Numbered from the stretch's first letter, positions 14,607 through 23,411 are shown. The stretch: 64,000 bases of DNA from DATAFF01 sp036257595 (GCA_036257595.1 DATAFF010000009.1:1-64000); one strand, 5' to 3'. Made by a program: numbers and translations. Notes: generated from the sequence alone by a model not told the origin.

Positions 14607-15712
14607 TGGTACCTCCGCGATCTCTGGACGACGTAATTGAAGAAGGAGATGCAGGTCACCGTCGAGGCGAAGAGCAGGATGTAGCCGATGGCGGCCGAGC
14701 CGCCGAGATCCTGGGTGCGCCAGGCGATGAAGGCGTGCAGCGTCATGGTCTCGGTGGCGAGGCCCGGCCCGCCGCCGGTCAGCACATTGGGCAGGTCGAC
14801 GATCTTGAAGGCCTCGATCAGGCGTATGAGGACGACGGTGGCGGCGACCGGCGCGATGGCTGGCCAGGTGATGTCGCGGAAGATCTGCAGGCCATTGGCC
14901 CCGTCGATATGGGCGGCCTCGACCTGCTCGCGCGGCTGATTCTCGACCGCTGCCAGGAGAACGATGAACATGAAGGGCGTCCATTGCCAGGTGTCGCCGA
15001 GCAGCACGATCAGGCGGGCCGACCAGGGCTCCATGGCCCAGGCCCATTCGCCGAGGCCAAGGGCGCGGCTGATCGGCGCGAAGGGGCCTTTCTGCATGTC
15101 GGCGAGCATGCGGAAGGTGTAGGCAATGCCGACCGGTGTCACCATCAGCGGCACGAAGAAGGCGACGCGGAAGAAGCTCCGGCCATAGATCGGCCTGGCG
15201 ACGAGGAGCGCGAGGCCAAGCCCCAGCAGAAACTGGATGGCGACGCCGACGATGACATAGAAGAAGGTGGTGACGAAGGTGCCGGGGAAGCCGTCGGCAA
15301 GAATGGTGGCGGCGATAAGGAGCGCGATCCCGAAGGCAAGCGCGGTCGAGACGAAGCGACCGATGGTGCCGGCGACGGTGACGCTGCCGCCGATCAGATA
15401 ACGGCCGAACCACAAAAGCAGCGCTGCGGTGACGAGGCCGAGGAAAATCCAGGCGACCGCGCCCAAGCTCTGGAAGGTGCCGAGGAAGTGATATTGCTGG
15501 GTGCCGACCAGCAGCTTCCTGTAGTTCAGGAGACCGACAAAGGTGAGCTTGAACCCGCCCGGGGCCAGGGCAAAACGGGCAACCGACAGATAGGCCGAGA
15601 TGATCAGCGGGAACAGCGCGAAGGTCAGGATGATCAGGGCTGCCGGCAGGACCATGATGCGGCCGGCATGTCGATCGGCCCATTCAGCGATGCTGGGAGC
15701 TGATGCGTTCAT
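14603..15712 (-). CDS. CUT1 sugar ABC transporter permease (MalF type)
   Basis: The 369-residue membrane protein has the EAA loop QVEAAHIDGANGLQIFRDITWP and GDTWQWTPFMF, which mark the MalF-type permease of CUT1 importers. It is longer than the other MalF homologues here (302 and 307 residues), because hydrophobic segments are inserted between about residues 80 and 160 (WIFLGLVTAALLLWFGRYL and following). Its partner permease has a comparable insertion. It lies downstream of the binding-protein gene, behind a heptamer-repeat hairpin, and overlaps the next permease by 4 bp. No ATPase gene is in this operon within the window. Confidence 0.9.
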   Translation of the reverse strand: MNASAPSIAEWADRHAGRIMVLPAALIILTFALFPLIISAYLSVARFALAPGGFKLTFVGLLNYRKLLVGTQQYHFLGTFQSLGAVAWIFLGLVTAALLLWFGRYLIGGSVTVAGTIGRFVSTALAFGIALLIAATILADGFPGTFVTTFFYVIVGVAIQFLLGLGLALLVARPIYGRSFFRVAFFVPLMVTPVGIAYTFRMLADMQKGPFAPISRALGLGEWAWAMEPWSARLIVLLGDTWQWTPFMFIVLLAAVENQPREQVEAAHIDGANGLQIFRDITWPAIAPVAATVVLIRLIEAFKIVDLPNVLTGGGPGLATETMTLHAFIAWRTQDLGGSAAIGYILLFASTVTCISFFNYVVQRSRRYQ

Positions 15713-15730
15713 CGCGAGCCCCTTTAGGGC

Positions 15731-15812
15731 TAAGGCAGTAGGCGTTAGGCAATAGGCAGCGAGCGGTGCTCTTGCCTACTACTGCCTACTGCCTACTGCC
15801 TACTGCTACTCC
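15731..15812. repeat. Heptamer-repeat hairpin, locus A (TGCCTAC units)
   Basis: The left arm, about 15731-15758, reads TAAGGCAGTAGGCGTTAGGC followed by AATAGGCA. The right arm, about 15773-15810, contains TGCCTAC at 15773, 15783, 15790 and 15797. The arms can pair extensively around a loop of about 14 nt. It lies between the binding-protein gene, whose TAG stop is at 15820-15822, and the first permease gene of the same operon. A hairpin here could protect the binding-protein mRNA and lower permease expression; that is inference by analogy with malE-malF type intercistronic elements. Confidence 0.8.
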
Positions 15813-15819
15813 CCACTTC

Positions 15820-17295
15820 CTACTTTGCGCCGATCGTCGCCTTGTAGGCCTTGAGCTGATCGTCCTTGCCGATTTCCTCATTGAGGTTGTTCCAGCCGTC
15901 CTCGATCGCCTTCATGGCGGCATCGCGGTCGATCTCGCCGGCGAGGAAGCGCGACACCGCCTCGTCCAGCACCACCTGCTGGTATTTCTGATTCTGCGGG
16001 ATGCGCAGATCGAGGATCATGTTGGGGCTGCCGAGGCTCGCCTCGATGGCGCCGAGATAGGACTTGGCCGCCTGCTCGCTCATGCCGGCCTTCTTCCAGT
16101 TGTCGAGGTTCTTGAACTGGGAGATGCGGTAGGGGTTGAAGCCGGTCTTGCCGATGGTCACATCGATATTCGCCTGCGCCGGCTCAGCCATATAGGAGAA
16201 GAAAGCGTAAGCGGCATCCTTCACCTTGGGATCGGCATGGGCGTTGACGCCGCCGCCCCAGCCTCCGAAGGAGGCGAAGGGCGCGTGATTGACGCCGTTC
16301 ACCGCATGGGGGCACTGCTCGCTCGAGCAGGGCTCGAGCTTGCCGGTGTCGCGGTTCAGCACCGATTTCGAACCGGGGAGGATGGCGGCGCCGACCTTGT
16401 CGATGACCTTGGACGATGCCGGGTCGATGGCGAGCGTGCCGATGTCGCCCCAATCGAGCGACAGCGCACAGCGGCCCGAGGTGAACAGGCTGCGGGTGTC
16501 CCCGACATTGAGGTTGATCTCGTTCGGCGGACCGTAACCGGTGGTCTCCTTGTAGAGATCGAGCGCCTTGGCGAAGGCCTCGTTGTTGACGAGCGGCTTC
16601 ATGTCCCGCACATCGAAGAAGGCGCCCTGGCTCGTGCCCTTGGACTGGATGAAACCGCCGGCGACCGAGGTGATGAACCAGTAGGACTGCTGGTTGCGCG
16701 CCTTGGCGATGCAGGAGCCGTAATCCGGCGTGCCGTCGCCATTCATGTCCTTGCCATGCAACGCCTTGGCGGCGGCGAGATAATCCTCCCAGGTCTCGGG
16801 CGGCTTCAAACCGGCCGCATCGAACAGGTCGGTGCGGTAGTAGATCATGTGGAAGTCGCCATCCAGGGTGATCATGTAGGTCTTGCCGCCATATTTCTGC
16901 GAGAAGTCGCGGAAGAACGGGGCGACGTCGTTCTCCTCGATCTTGCCGTCCTTGGCGATGCGGTCGGTGAGGTCCTCGAGAAAGCCGCCGGCGACATAGT
17001 CGACCATCCATTGCGGCGCAAAGACCGCGGCATCGATCGAGTTGGTGCCGCTCGACCAGTCGGTCAGGAGCTTGGTGTAGAGGTCGGAGAACGGAACGGT
17101 CGTGACATTGACCTTGGCGCCGGTGAGCTTCTCGAAGTCGGGGGCGCGGCGTTGGAGCGGCTCGGCGATCTGCGGGCCCGTGAAGGTGACCAGGTTGACG
17201 GTCACGCCGTCGAATTCGCCCGCTTGCGCCGACAATCCGGCTTGGGCGGCGGCAAGAAGGGCAGCGAGGCCCACGAGATAGCGCTTCACCTTCAT
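15820..17295 (-). CDS. CUT1 ABC transporter sugar-binding protein (family 1 extracellular SBP)
   Basis: The protein is 491 residues with a Sec signal peptide (KVKRYLVGLAALLAAA, cleavage near AQA-GEF). The mature part is a family 1 solute-binding protein: VNLVTFTGPQIAEPL at the N-terminus, GWGGGVNAHADPKVKDAAYAF in the second half, and a C-terminal EDGWNNLNEEIGKDDQ. It contains several paired cysteines (SCIAK; PCSSEQCP), which is unusual for this family. Length is at the upper end. It is the first gene of a minus-strand operon with two permeases and is divergent from the inositol genes, so a polyol or sugar substrate is plausible but unproven. The stop is TAG at the edge of the heptamer hairpin. 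Confidence 0.9.
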   Translation of the reverse strand: MKVKRYLVGLAALLAAAQAGLSAQAGEFDGVTVNLVTFTGPQIAEPLQRRAPDFEKLTGAKVNVTTVPFSDLYTKLLTDWSSGTNSIDAAVFAPQWMVDYVAGGFLEDLTDRIAKDGKIEENDVAPFFRDFSQKYGGKTYMITLDGDFHMIYYRTDLFDAAGLKPPETWEDYLAAAKALHGKDMNGDGTPDYGSCIAKARNQQSYWFITSVAGGFIQSKGTSQGAFFDVRDMKPLVNNEAFAKALDLYKETTGYGPPNEINLNVGDTRSLFTSGRCALSLDWGDIGTLAIDPASSKVIDKVGAAILPGSKSVLNRDTGKLEPCSSEQCPHAVNGVNHAPFASFGGWGGGVNAHADPKVKDAAYAFFSYMAEPAQANIDVTIGKTGFNPYRISQFKNLDNWKKAGMSEQAAKSYLGAIEASLGSPNMILDLRIPQNQKYQQVVLDEAVSRFLAGEIDRDAAMKAIEDGWNNLNEEIGKDDQLKAYKATIGAK

Positions 17296-17342
17296 GAGAT
17301 CCTCCCGTTCTGTTCGCCCGCATTGTGTTCGGCGGTGCTTGC

Positions 17343-17390
17343 TAGAGCATGATGTGGTGAGGTCTACCTACCTAAGCACATCATGCTCTA
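17343..17390. repeat. Perfect 14-bp inverted repeat between divergent operons
   Basis: TAGAGCATGATGTG (17343-17356) is followed after 20 nt by its exact complement CACATCATGCTCTA (17377-17390). It lies in the 156-bp divergent region between the binding-protein gene and fucU. TAGAGCATGAT...ATCATGCTCTA palindromes are dispersed in many Hyphomicrobiales genomes, so this may be a short copy of such a repeat. Alternatively it could be an operator shared by the two divergent units. Confidence 0.7.
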
Positions 17391-17451
17391 ACAAGATTGC
17401 AGCCGCTGCAGTCTTGGGTCAACATGTGCCTTGCAGCAGAGGAGGCTCGAC

Positions 17452-17871
17452 ATGCTGCTCGGAATCGATCCCATCCTGGGGCCCGATCTCCTGTTCGCGC
17501 TGCGCGCCATGGGCCATGGCGACGAGATCGCGGTGGTCGATGCCAATTACCCGGCGAGCGAGGGCGCCAGGCGGCTGATCCGGGCCGACGGGATCGATGC
17601 GGTGCGGATGGTCGGGGCGATCCTGTCGGTCCTGCCGCTCGACGACTTCGTCGAGACCGCAGCCTTCCGCATGGCGGTGGTGGACGATCCGCAGGCGGTT
17701 CCGCCGGTCATTCGCGAGTTCGAAAGGATGGTCGGGCGGATCGGGACGCTCGAGCGCTCGGCATTCTACGCGCGCGCCAGGAGTTGCTTCGCGATCGTCG
17801 CAACCGGCGAGCGGCGGCTGTATGGCAACCTCATCCTCAAAAAGGGCGTGATCCGGCCCGAGGAGGCATGA
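17452..17871 (+). CDS. RbsD/FucU-family sugar mutarotase
   Basis: The protein is 139 residues from ATG 17452, which has GGAGG 7 nt upstream. The N-terminal motif MLLGIDPILGPDLLFALRAMGHGDEIAVVDANYP (quoted in pieces: GIDPILGPDLL, RAMGHGDE, VVDANYP) is characteristic of the FucU/RbsD pyranase-mutarotase family, with the catalytic His in MGHGD. The C-terminal YGNLILKKGVI also fits. It interconverts anomers of the incoming sugar. It is the first gene of the fucU-iolBCDE-gfo operon, 59 bp ahead of iolB, which suggests the operon also handles a hexose-type substrate. Confidence 0.9.
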   Translation: MLLGIDPILGPDLLFALRAMGHGDEIAVVDANYPASEGARRLIRADGIDAVRMVGAILSVLPLDDFVETAAFRMAVVDDPQAVPPVIREFERMVGRIGTLERSAFYARARSCFAIVATGERRLYGNLILKKGVIRPEEA

Positions 17872-17930
17872 CTGGCGTCGCCGGTGGCCGTGCTCTACCA
17901 TGCAGCCGCCCTGCTGCCACGAGCCCCACC

Positions 17931-18728
17931 ATGCAAGAGCATATCGAGATATTTCGCGACGGCTTCCCGCAAGGCTACACCGAAGTGACAGCCCTTTCCG
18001 AGCCGAGCGGCATCGCCTTCGGCGTCCTCAATCTCGCCGCCGGGGAGGTCTGGCAGACGGTGACCGAGGGCGAGACGGCGTTCCTGCTGATGGCGGGTGA
18101 CGTGAAGGCAAAGGCCGGCACCGTCGAGCGCCGGCTCGCCCGGCAATCACTGTTCGACGAGAGCGCGAGCGCGCTTCATGCGGCGGCGGGCGAACAGGTT
18201 GAGCTCACCGCGGTCTCGCCAAGCGAGCTCACCCTTTATGCGGTGCGCAATCGCAAGCCCTTCCCCAGCCGGTTCTACGGGCCGGAGGACGTGCCGGACG
18301 AGCATCGCGGCAAGGGCCAGGTGGGCGACAGCTGCCTCAGGCTGGTGCGGACCATCTTCGACAAGCGCAACGCGCCGCCAGATGCGGAGCTGGTGCTCGG
18401 CGAGGTCGTCACGCTGCAGGGGCGCTGGTCGAGCTACCCGCCGCATCATCACCCCCAGCCCGAGATCTATCACTATCGTTTCACGCGGCCGGAAGGCTAT
18501 GGCCATGCCGAGATCGGCGAGACCGTCGTCAAGGTCCGGCAATATGACACGATCGCAATCCCGCCGGGTCTCGATCACGCGCAATGCGCCGCACCCGGCT
18601 ATGGCATGTACTATTCCTGGGTGATCAGGCACTTGCCGGGCAATCCCTATACCGTGCCGGAATTCACCTCAGAGCATCTGTGGACGACCGAGCCGGGAGC
18701 CGATTACTGGAAGCCGAGGAACCTCTGA
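17931..18728 (+). CDS. iolB: 5-deoxy-glucuronate isomerase
   Basis: The protein is 265 residues, the usual IolB length. It is a bicupin. The metal-site motif PPHHHPQPEIYHYRF lies at about residues 170-185, and the C-terminus has GMYYSWVIRHLPGNPY, typical of KduI/IolB proteins. IolB converts 5-deoxy-D-glucuronate to 2-deoxy-5-keto-D-gluconate in myo-inositol catabolism. The ATG at 17931 is the first start consistent with the family; the longer open frame includes out-of-phase fucU sequence. It is followed 5 bp later by iolC. Confidence 0.95.
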   Translation: MQEHIEIFRDGFPQGYTEVTALSEPSGIAFGVLNLAAGEVWQTVTEGETAFLLMAGDVKAKAGTVERRLARQSLFDESASALHAAAGEQVELTAVSPSELTLYAVRNRKPFPSRFYGPEDVPDEHRGKGQVGDSCLRLVRTIFDKRNAPPDAELVLGEVVTLQGRWSSYPPHHHPQPEIYHYRFTRPEGYGHAEIGETVVKVRQYDTIAIPPGLDHAQCAAPGYGMYYSWVIRHLPGNPYTVPEFTSEHLWTTEPGADYWKPRNL

Positions 18729-18733
18729 GCCAC

Positions 18734-20647
18734 ATGGGTGAGCGCGCGCTCGACCTGATCACCATCGGCAGGGTGTCCGTCGATCTGTATGGCGGCCAGG
18801 TCGGCGGCAGGCTGGAGGACATGGCGAGCTTTGCGAAATATGTCGGCGGCTGCCCGGCCAATATCGCGGTCGGGGCAGCGCGGCTCGGCTTGAAGCCGGC
18901 GCTGCTGTCGCGGGTCGGCGATGAGAATATGGGCCGCTTCATCCGCGAGCAGCTCGTCCGCGAGGGCGTCGACACCAGTCATCTCGTCACCGACCCGAAG
19001 CGGCTGACCGCGCTGGTCATTCTCGGCATCCGCGATCGCGAGACCTTCCCGCTCATCTTCTATCGCGAGAACTGCGCCGATATGGCGCTCACGACCGACG
19101 ATATCGATCCCGCCTTCATCGGTTCGGCGCGGGCCATCGTGGTCACCGGCACGCATTTCTCGACGCCCTCGGTCAAGGAAGCAAGCCTGGCGGCGATCGC
19201 GGCAGCCAAGGCGTCGGGAGGCAGGATCATTCTCGACATCGACTACCGACCGGTGCTGTGGGGGCTCGGCGGCCATGGGACCGGCGAGGTGCGCTTCGTC
19301 GACGATGCCATGGTGACCAAGCATCTGCAGGCGATCCTCAGCCGTTGCACGGTGATCGTCGGCACCGAGGAGGAGATCCATATTGCGGGCGGCTCGACCG
19401 ATACGGTTGCGGCGCTCAGGCGGATCCGCGCGATCTCGCCGGCGCTCATCGTGCTCAAGCGCGGGCCGCGCGGGGCGGCAGCGTTGCCGCAGGCGATTCC
19501 CGACGATCTCGACGATGCGATCGCCGCGCCGGGCTTTCCCATCGAGGTCTATAATGTGCTGGGCGCCGGCGATGCGTTCCTCGCCGGGTTCCTGCGCGGC
19601 TATCTCAAGGGAGAGGCGCTCGAGACCGCCTTGCGCTTCGGCAATGCCGCCGGCGCCATCGTGGTGTCGCGCCATGGCTGCGCGCCGGCGATGCCGACAT
19701 GGCCGGAGCTCCAGCATTTCCTCAGCGCCGGCAGCTCCTATCGGGCGCTGCGCCTCGATCCGGTGCTCAATCACATTCACTGGGCGACGACGCGGCGGCC
19801 GCAGACGCCTGAGCTCACGGTGCTCGCCTTCGATCATCGCAGCCAGCTCGAGCGGCTCGCCGACAGTTGCGGGAAGCCGCGCCAGCAGATCGCGCGCTTC
19901 AAGGCGCTGGTCTATCGGGCGGCGCGGGCGGCGGCCGGCGATTCCGCGTGTTTCGGCATCATCCTCGATGATCGCTACGGCCAGGAAACCCTTGATCGCG
20001 CCAGCGGATTTGGTCATTTCATCGCGCGACCGATCGAGGTGCCGGAGGAGACCCCGCTCAAGTTCGAAGGCAGCGACGACGTGGCCGTGAGGCTGCAGGA
20101 ATGGCCGGTCCAGCATGTGGTCAAGTGCCTGCTGCGCTGCCATCCCGATGATGATGTCGATCTCAGAGCGGCACAGGAAGGACAGCTCAGGCGCTTGTTC
20201 AGCGCCTGCCGCGCGACGAGCCACGAACTGTTGCTCGAGATCATTCCAGGCCGCGGCGAGGCGAGCGATGCGGCAATTCTCGTCCCCCTGCTCCGCTGGG
20301 TCTATGGGCTCGGCATCGCCCCCGACTGGTGGAAGCTCAAGGGCCCGTCGTCCTTCGAGGGCTGGGCGGCGCTGAGCGAGACGATCGAGAGCCACGACCC
20401 CTATTGCCGCGGCATCCTGCTCCTCGGACTCGATGCGCCGGAGGACAGGATGGCGGCGGCGCTTGGCATGGCGGCGCGCCAGCCGATCTGCAAGGGCTTC
20501 GCGATCGGCCGCACCATCTTCGGCGAGGCGGCCGGCCGGTGGATGAATGGTACGTATACTGACGAACAGGCGATGTCATCGGTCACCACCGCCTATTCGC
20601 GGATGATCGAGGCGTGGCGGCAGGCGCGGGAGGAATCGAGATCATGA
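18734..20647 (+). CDS. iolC: 5-dehydro-2-deoxygluconokinase fused to DUF2090 aldolase-like domain
   Basis: The protein is 637 residues. Residues 1-320 are a PfkB-family kinase: LDLITIGRVSVDLYG at the start, YVGGCPANIAVGAARLG as the sugar-binding signature, and NVLGAGDAFLAGFLRGYL with the catalytic Asp of GAGD. Residues about 335-630 are a DUF2090 domain with TVLAFDHRSQLERLA, WKLKGP and GFAIGRTIFGEAA, resembling class I aldolases of the IolJ/LacD type. IolC phosphorylates 2-deoxy-5-keto-D-gluconate. The fused domain plausibly cleaves the product to malonate semialdehyde and DHAP, since no separate iolJ is visible. It overlaps iolD by ATGA. Confidence 0.95.
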   Translation: MGERALDLITIGRVSVDLYGGQVGGRLEDMASFAKYVGGCPANIAVGAARLGLKPALLSRVGDENMGRFIREQLVREGVDTSHLVTDPKRLTALVILGIRDRETFPLIFYRENCADMALTTDDIDPAFIGSARAIVVTGTHFSTPSVKEASLAAIAAAKASGGRIILDIDYRPVLWGLGGHGTGEVRFVDDAMVTKHLQAILSRCTVIVGTEEEIHIAGGSTDTVAALRRIRAISPALIVLKRGPRGAAALPQAIPDDLDDAIAAPGFPIEVYNVLGAGDAFLAGFLRGYLKGEALETALRFGNAAGAIVVSRHGCAPAMPTWPELQHFLSAGSSYRALRLDPVLNHIHWATTRRPQTPELTVLAFDHRSQLERLADSCGKPRQQIARFKALVYRAARAAAGDSACFGIILDDRYGQETLDRASGFGHFIARPIEVPEETPLKFEGSDDVAVRLQEWPVQHVVKCLLRCHPDDDVDLRAAQEGQLRRLFSACRATSHELLLEIIPGRGEASDAAILVPLLRWVYGLGIAPDWWKLKGPSSFEGWAALSETIESHDPYCRGILLLGLDAPEDRMAAALGMAARQPICKGFAIGRTIFGEAAGRWMNGTYTDEQAMSSVTTAYSRMIEAWRQAREESRS

Positions 20648-22485
20648 ACACCATCCGTCTGACCATGGCGCAGGCCATCGTCAAGTTTCTCGCAAGCCTC
20701 GAGGTCGAGATCGACGGCCGGGTCGTGCCGCTGTTCGGCGGGGTGTTCGCGATCTTCGGCCATGGCAATGTCGCCGGCCTCGGCGAGGCGCTGGCAGAGG
20801 CGCGCGATTTGCTGCCGACCTATCGGGCGCATAATGAACAGGCGATGGCGCATGCCGCCACGGCTTTCGCCAAGGCGATGAACCGCCGGCGCATGATGGC
20901 CTGCACGAGCTCGATCGGGCCCGGCGCCACCAATATGGTGACGGCGGCGGCGGTGGCGCATGTCAACCGGCTGCCAATCCTGCTGTTGCCGGGCGACACT
21001 TTCGCCAATCGGCGGCCCGATCCGGTGCTGCAGCAGATCGAGGTGGTCGGCGATCCGACGACCACGGCCAATGACTGCTTCCGGCCGGTGTCGCGCTATT
21101 TCGACCGCATCAATCGGCCGGAGCAGCTGATCGCGGCGTTGCCCGAGGCGCTCAGGGTGCTGACCGATCCGGCCGAATGCGGGCCGGTGACGCTGTGCCT
21201 GCCGCAAGATGTCCAGGTCGAGGCCGCAGATTTCCCGACGGCGCTGTTCGAGCGCCGGATCGTGCGCTGGCGAAGGCCGGCGCCCGATCGCGACGAGCTT
21301 GCGGCCGCAGCGGCGGCGCTGAGAGGCGCCCAGCGCCCGCTGATCATCGCCGGCGGCGGGGTGAAATACAGCCTCGCCAGCCCGACGCTGATCGCCTTCG
21401 CGGCGCGCCATGGGGTGCCGGTCGCCGAGACGCAGGCCGGCAAGGGTTCGGTCCCGTGGGACGATCCGCTCTCTCTCGGCGGCGTCGGCGTCACCGGCTC
21501 GACGGCGGCCAACGCGCTCGCCCGCAAGGCCGATGTGATCCTGGCGACGGGCACGCGGCTTCAGGATTTCACCACCGGATCGCAGGCGCTGTTCAAACAT
21601 GCGACGCTGATCCAGCTCAATGTCGCGGCGGCCGATGCCGCCAAGAGCCAGGCGCAAAGCCTGGTGGCGGATGCGCAGGCCGGGTTGAGCGGCTTGTCGG
21701 CGGCGCTTGGCGGCTGGCAGGCGCCGTCGTCATGGCAGAAGGAGGCGAGATCCGAGGCGGCGCAATGGCTGAGGACCGTCGACACGGTGACGGCGCCGCC
21801 GCGCGGCAATGCGCTGCCGAGCGATGCGCAGGTGCTCGGCGCGGTCAATCGCGAAGCGGATCGCGAGGACATCGTGGTGTGCGCGGCGGGCGGGTTGCCG
21901 GGCGAGCTTCACAAGCTGTGGCGGGCCGCGGCACCCGAGACCTATCACCTCGAATATGGCTATTCGTGCATGGGCTACGAGATTGCCGGCGGGCTCGGGG
22001 TCAAGCTCGCGCTGCCGGATCGGCGGGTGGTGGTGCTGGTCGGCGATGGCTCCTATCTGATGATGAATTCAGAGATCGCCACCTCGGTGATGCTCGGGGC
22101 CAAGCTCGACATCGTGGTGCTCGACAATCGCGGCTTCGGCTGCATCGATCGGCTGCAGCGCGCCTGCGGCATCGACTCCTTCAACAATCTCTTCAAGGAC
22201 ACGGCGCATCAGACGCTGCCAGCGATCGATTTCGCCGCCCATGCGGCGGCACTCGGGGCGGTGGCGGAAAAGGTGGGATCGATCCCGGAGCTCGCGGCCG
22301 CGCTCGAGCGGGCGAAGCTCAGCGAGCGCACCCATGTCGTCGTCATCGAGACCGATCCGGCGCTGTCGACGACGGAGGGCGGCACATGGTGGGACGTCCC
22401 GGTCCCCGAGGTCTCACGTTCGGGCCGCGTCGGGGAGGCGCGCAAGACCTATGAGCAGGCGGTGGCGGATCGCGAGAAGATGTGA
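20644..22485 (+). CDS. iolD: 3D-(3,5/4)-trihydroxycyclohexane-1,2-dione hydrolase
   Basis: The protein is 613 residues and a ThDP-dependent enzyme of the acetolactate synthase fold. The N-terminal PYR domain has the glutamate motif AHNEQAMAHAATAFAKA. The central domain carries IIAGGGVKYS. The C-terminal PP domain has the ThDP/Mg motif VLVGDGSYLMMNSEI ending in LDNRGFGCIDRLQ. IolD opens the ring of trihydroxycyclohexanedione to 5-deoxy-glucuronate. The first ATG, at 20644, overlaps the iolC TGA. It lies 20 bp upstream of iolE. Confidence 0.96.
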   Translation: MNTIRLTMAQAIVKFLASLEVEIDGRVVPLFGGVFAIFGHGNVAGLGEALAEARDLLPTYRAHNEQAMAHAATAFAKAMNRRRMMACTSSIGPGATNMVTAAAVAHVNRLPILLLPGDTFANRRPDPVLQQIEVVGDPTTTANDCFRPVSRYFDRINRPEQLIAALPEALRVLTDPAECGPVTLCLPQDVQVEAADFPTALFERRIVRWRRPAPDRDELAAAAAALRGAQRPLIIAGGGVKYSLASPTLIAFAARHGVPVAETQAGKGSVPWDDPLSLGGVGVTGSTAANALARKADVILATGTRLQDFTTGSQALFKHATLIQLNVAAADAAKSQAQSLVADAQAGLSGLSAALGGWQAPSSWQKEARSEAAQWLRTVDTVTAPPRGNALPSDAQVLGAVNREADREDIVVCAAGGLPGELHKLWRAAAPETYHLEYGYSCMGYEIAGGLGVKLALPDRRVVVLVGDGSYLMMNSEIATSVMLGAKLDIVVLDNRGFGCIDRLQRACGIDSFNNLFKDTAHQTLPAIDFAAHAAALGAVAEKVGSIPELAAALERAKLSERTHVVVIETDPALSTTEGGTWWDVPVPEVSRSGRVGEARKTYEQAVADREKM

Positions 22486-22505
22486 GTAGATCAGGAAGAC
22501 AGGCA

Positions 22506-23408
22506 ATGGCGATCAGCTTTGGCATCAATCCGATCGGCTGGACCAATGACTGCATGCATTGGCTCGGCGACGATATTCCGGTCGAGACCTGTCTCGCCGA
22601 GGCGCGGGCGGCGGGGTTCAGCGGCATCGAGCTCGGGCGCAAGATGCCGAAGCAGGGTAAGGCGCTGCGCAGGCTGCTCGACGAGCATGGGCTCCGGCTG
22701 GTCGGCGGCTGGTATTCGGGGAAGCTCCTCGCGCGCGACGCCAAGGCGGAGATTGCGGCGCTCAAGGACCACCTGGCGCTGCATCAAGCCTGCGGCGCGA
22801 CGATCATGGTGTTCGCCGAGACCAGCGGCGACATCATCAACGATGTCGGAGCGCGGCGCAGCGCAAGGCCGCAGATCGGCAGTGCCGAGCAATGGAAGAC
22901 GTTCGGCGCGCGGGCATCGGAGGTCGCCGACTTTCTGGCGGACCAGGGCGTGCGCATGGCGTTTCACCATCATATGGGCACGGTCGTCGAATCGGTCGAC
23001 GACATTCGCCGGCTCATGGAGAACACGCGGCCAAGCGTCGGGCTTCTGCTCGACACCGGTCACCTGACCTATGGCGGCGGCGATCCGGTGGCGGCGGTCA
23101 ACACGTTCAGCGAACGGATCATTCACGTCCACTGCAAGGACATCAGGGGCTATGCGCTCGAGGCCTGCCGGCGGCGCGATGCCAGTTTCTCGGAGGCGAT
23201 CCTGTCCGGCATCTTCACCGCGCCGGGGGATGGCATCGTCGACTATATGGGGGTGTTCCACGCGCTCAGGGGCGCCAAATATGAAGGCTGGGTGATCCAG
23301 GAGGCCGAGCAGGATTCGCGGTTCTTCAATCCGGCGATCTATGCCGAGCTCGGCCATGCCTATCTCAAGCGGACCGCCGAGGCGGCCGGCTTCACGATCG
23401 CGGCGTAA
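22506..23408 (+). CDS. iolE: myo-inosose-2 dehydratase
   Basis: The protein is 300 residues, a xylose-isomerase-like TIM barrel. FGINPIGWTNDCMHWLG at the N-terminus is the IolE signature; metal/substrate residues appear in MAFHHHMGTVVE, LLLDTGHLTYGG and IHVHCKDIR. IolE dehydrates 2-keto-myo-inositol to trihydroxycyclohexane-1,2-dione. The ATG at 22506 has AGGAAGAC upstream and is preferred over an in-frame ATG-like extension from 22482. The next dehydrogenase gene starts 3 bp after its stop. Confidence 0.96.
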   Translation: MAISFGINPIGWTNDCMHWLGDDIPVETCLAEARAAGFSGIELGRKMPKQGKALRRLLDEHGLRLVGGWYSGKLLARDAKAEIAALKDHLALHQACGATIMVFAETSGDIINDVGARRSARPQIGSAEQWKTFGARASEVADFLADQGVRMAFHHHMGTVVESVDDIRRLMENTRPSVGLLLDTGHLTYGGGDPVAAVNTFSERIIHVHCKDIRGYALEACRRRDASFSEAILSGIFTAPGDGIVDYMGVFHALRGAKYEGWVIQEAEQDSRFFNPAIYAELGHAYLKRTAEAAGFTIAA

Positions 23409-23411
23409 GCC

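Noticed and set aside
14607..15683. Upstream half of an 825-codon minus-strand open frame joined to the fused permease
   Set aside because: It runs in a shifted frame across the MalF-type permease gene and gives Arg/His-rich shadow sequence. The permease proper starts at ATG 14606, where family similarity begins.
15731..15812. Possible CRISPR array
   Set aside because: The units are 7 bp, contiguous and lie in opposing arms. There are no unique spacers and no cas genes.
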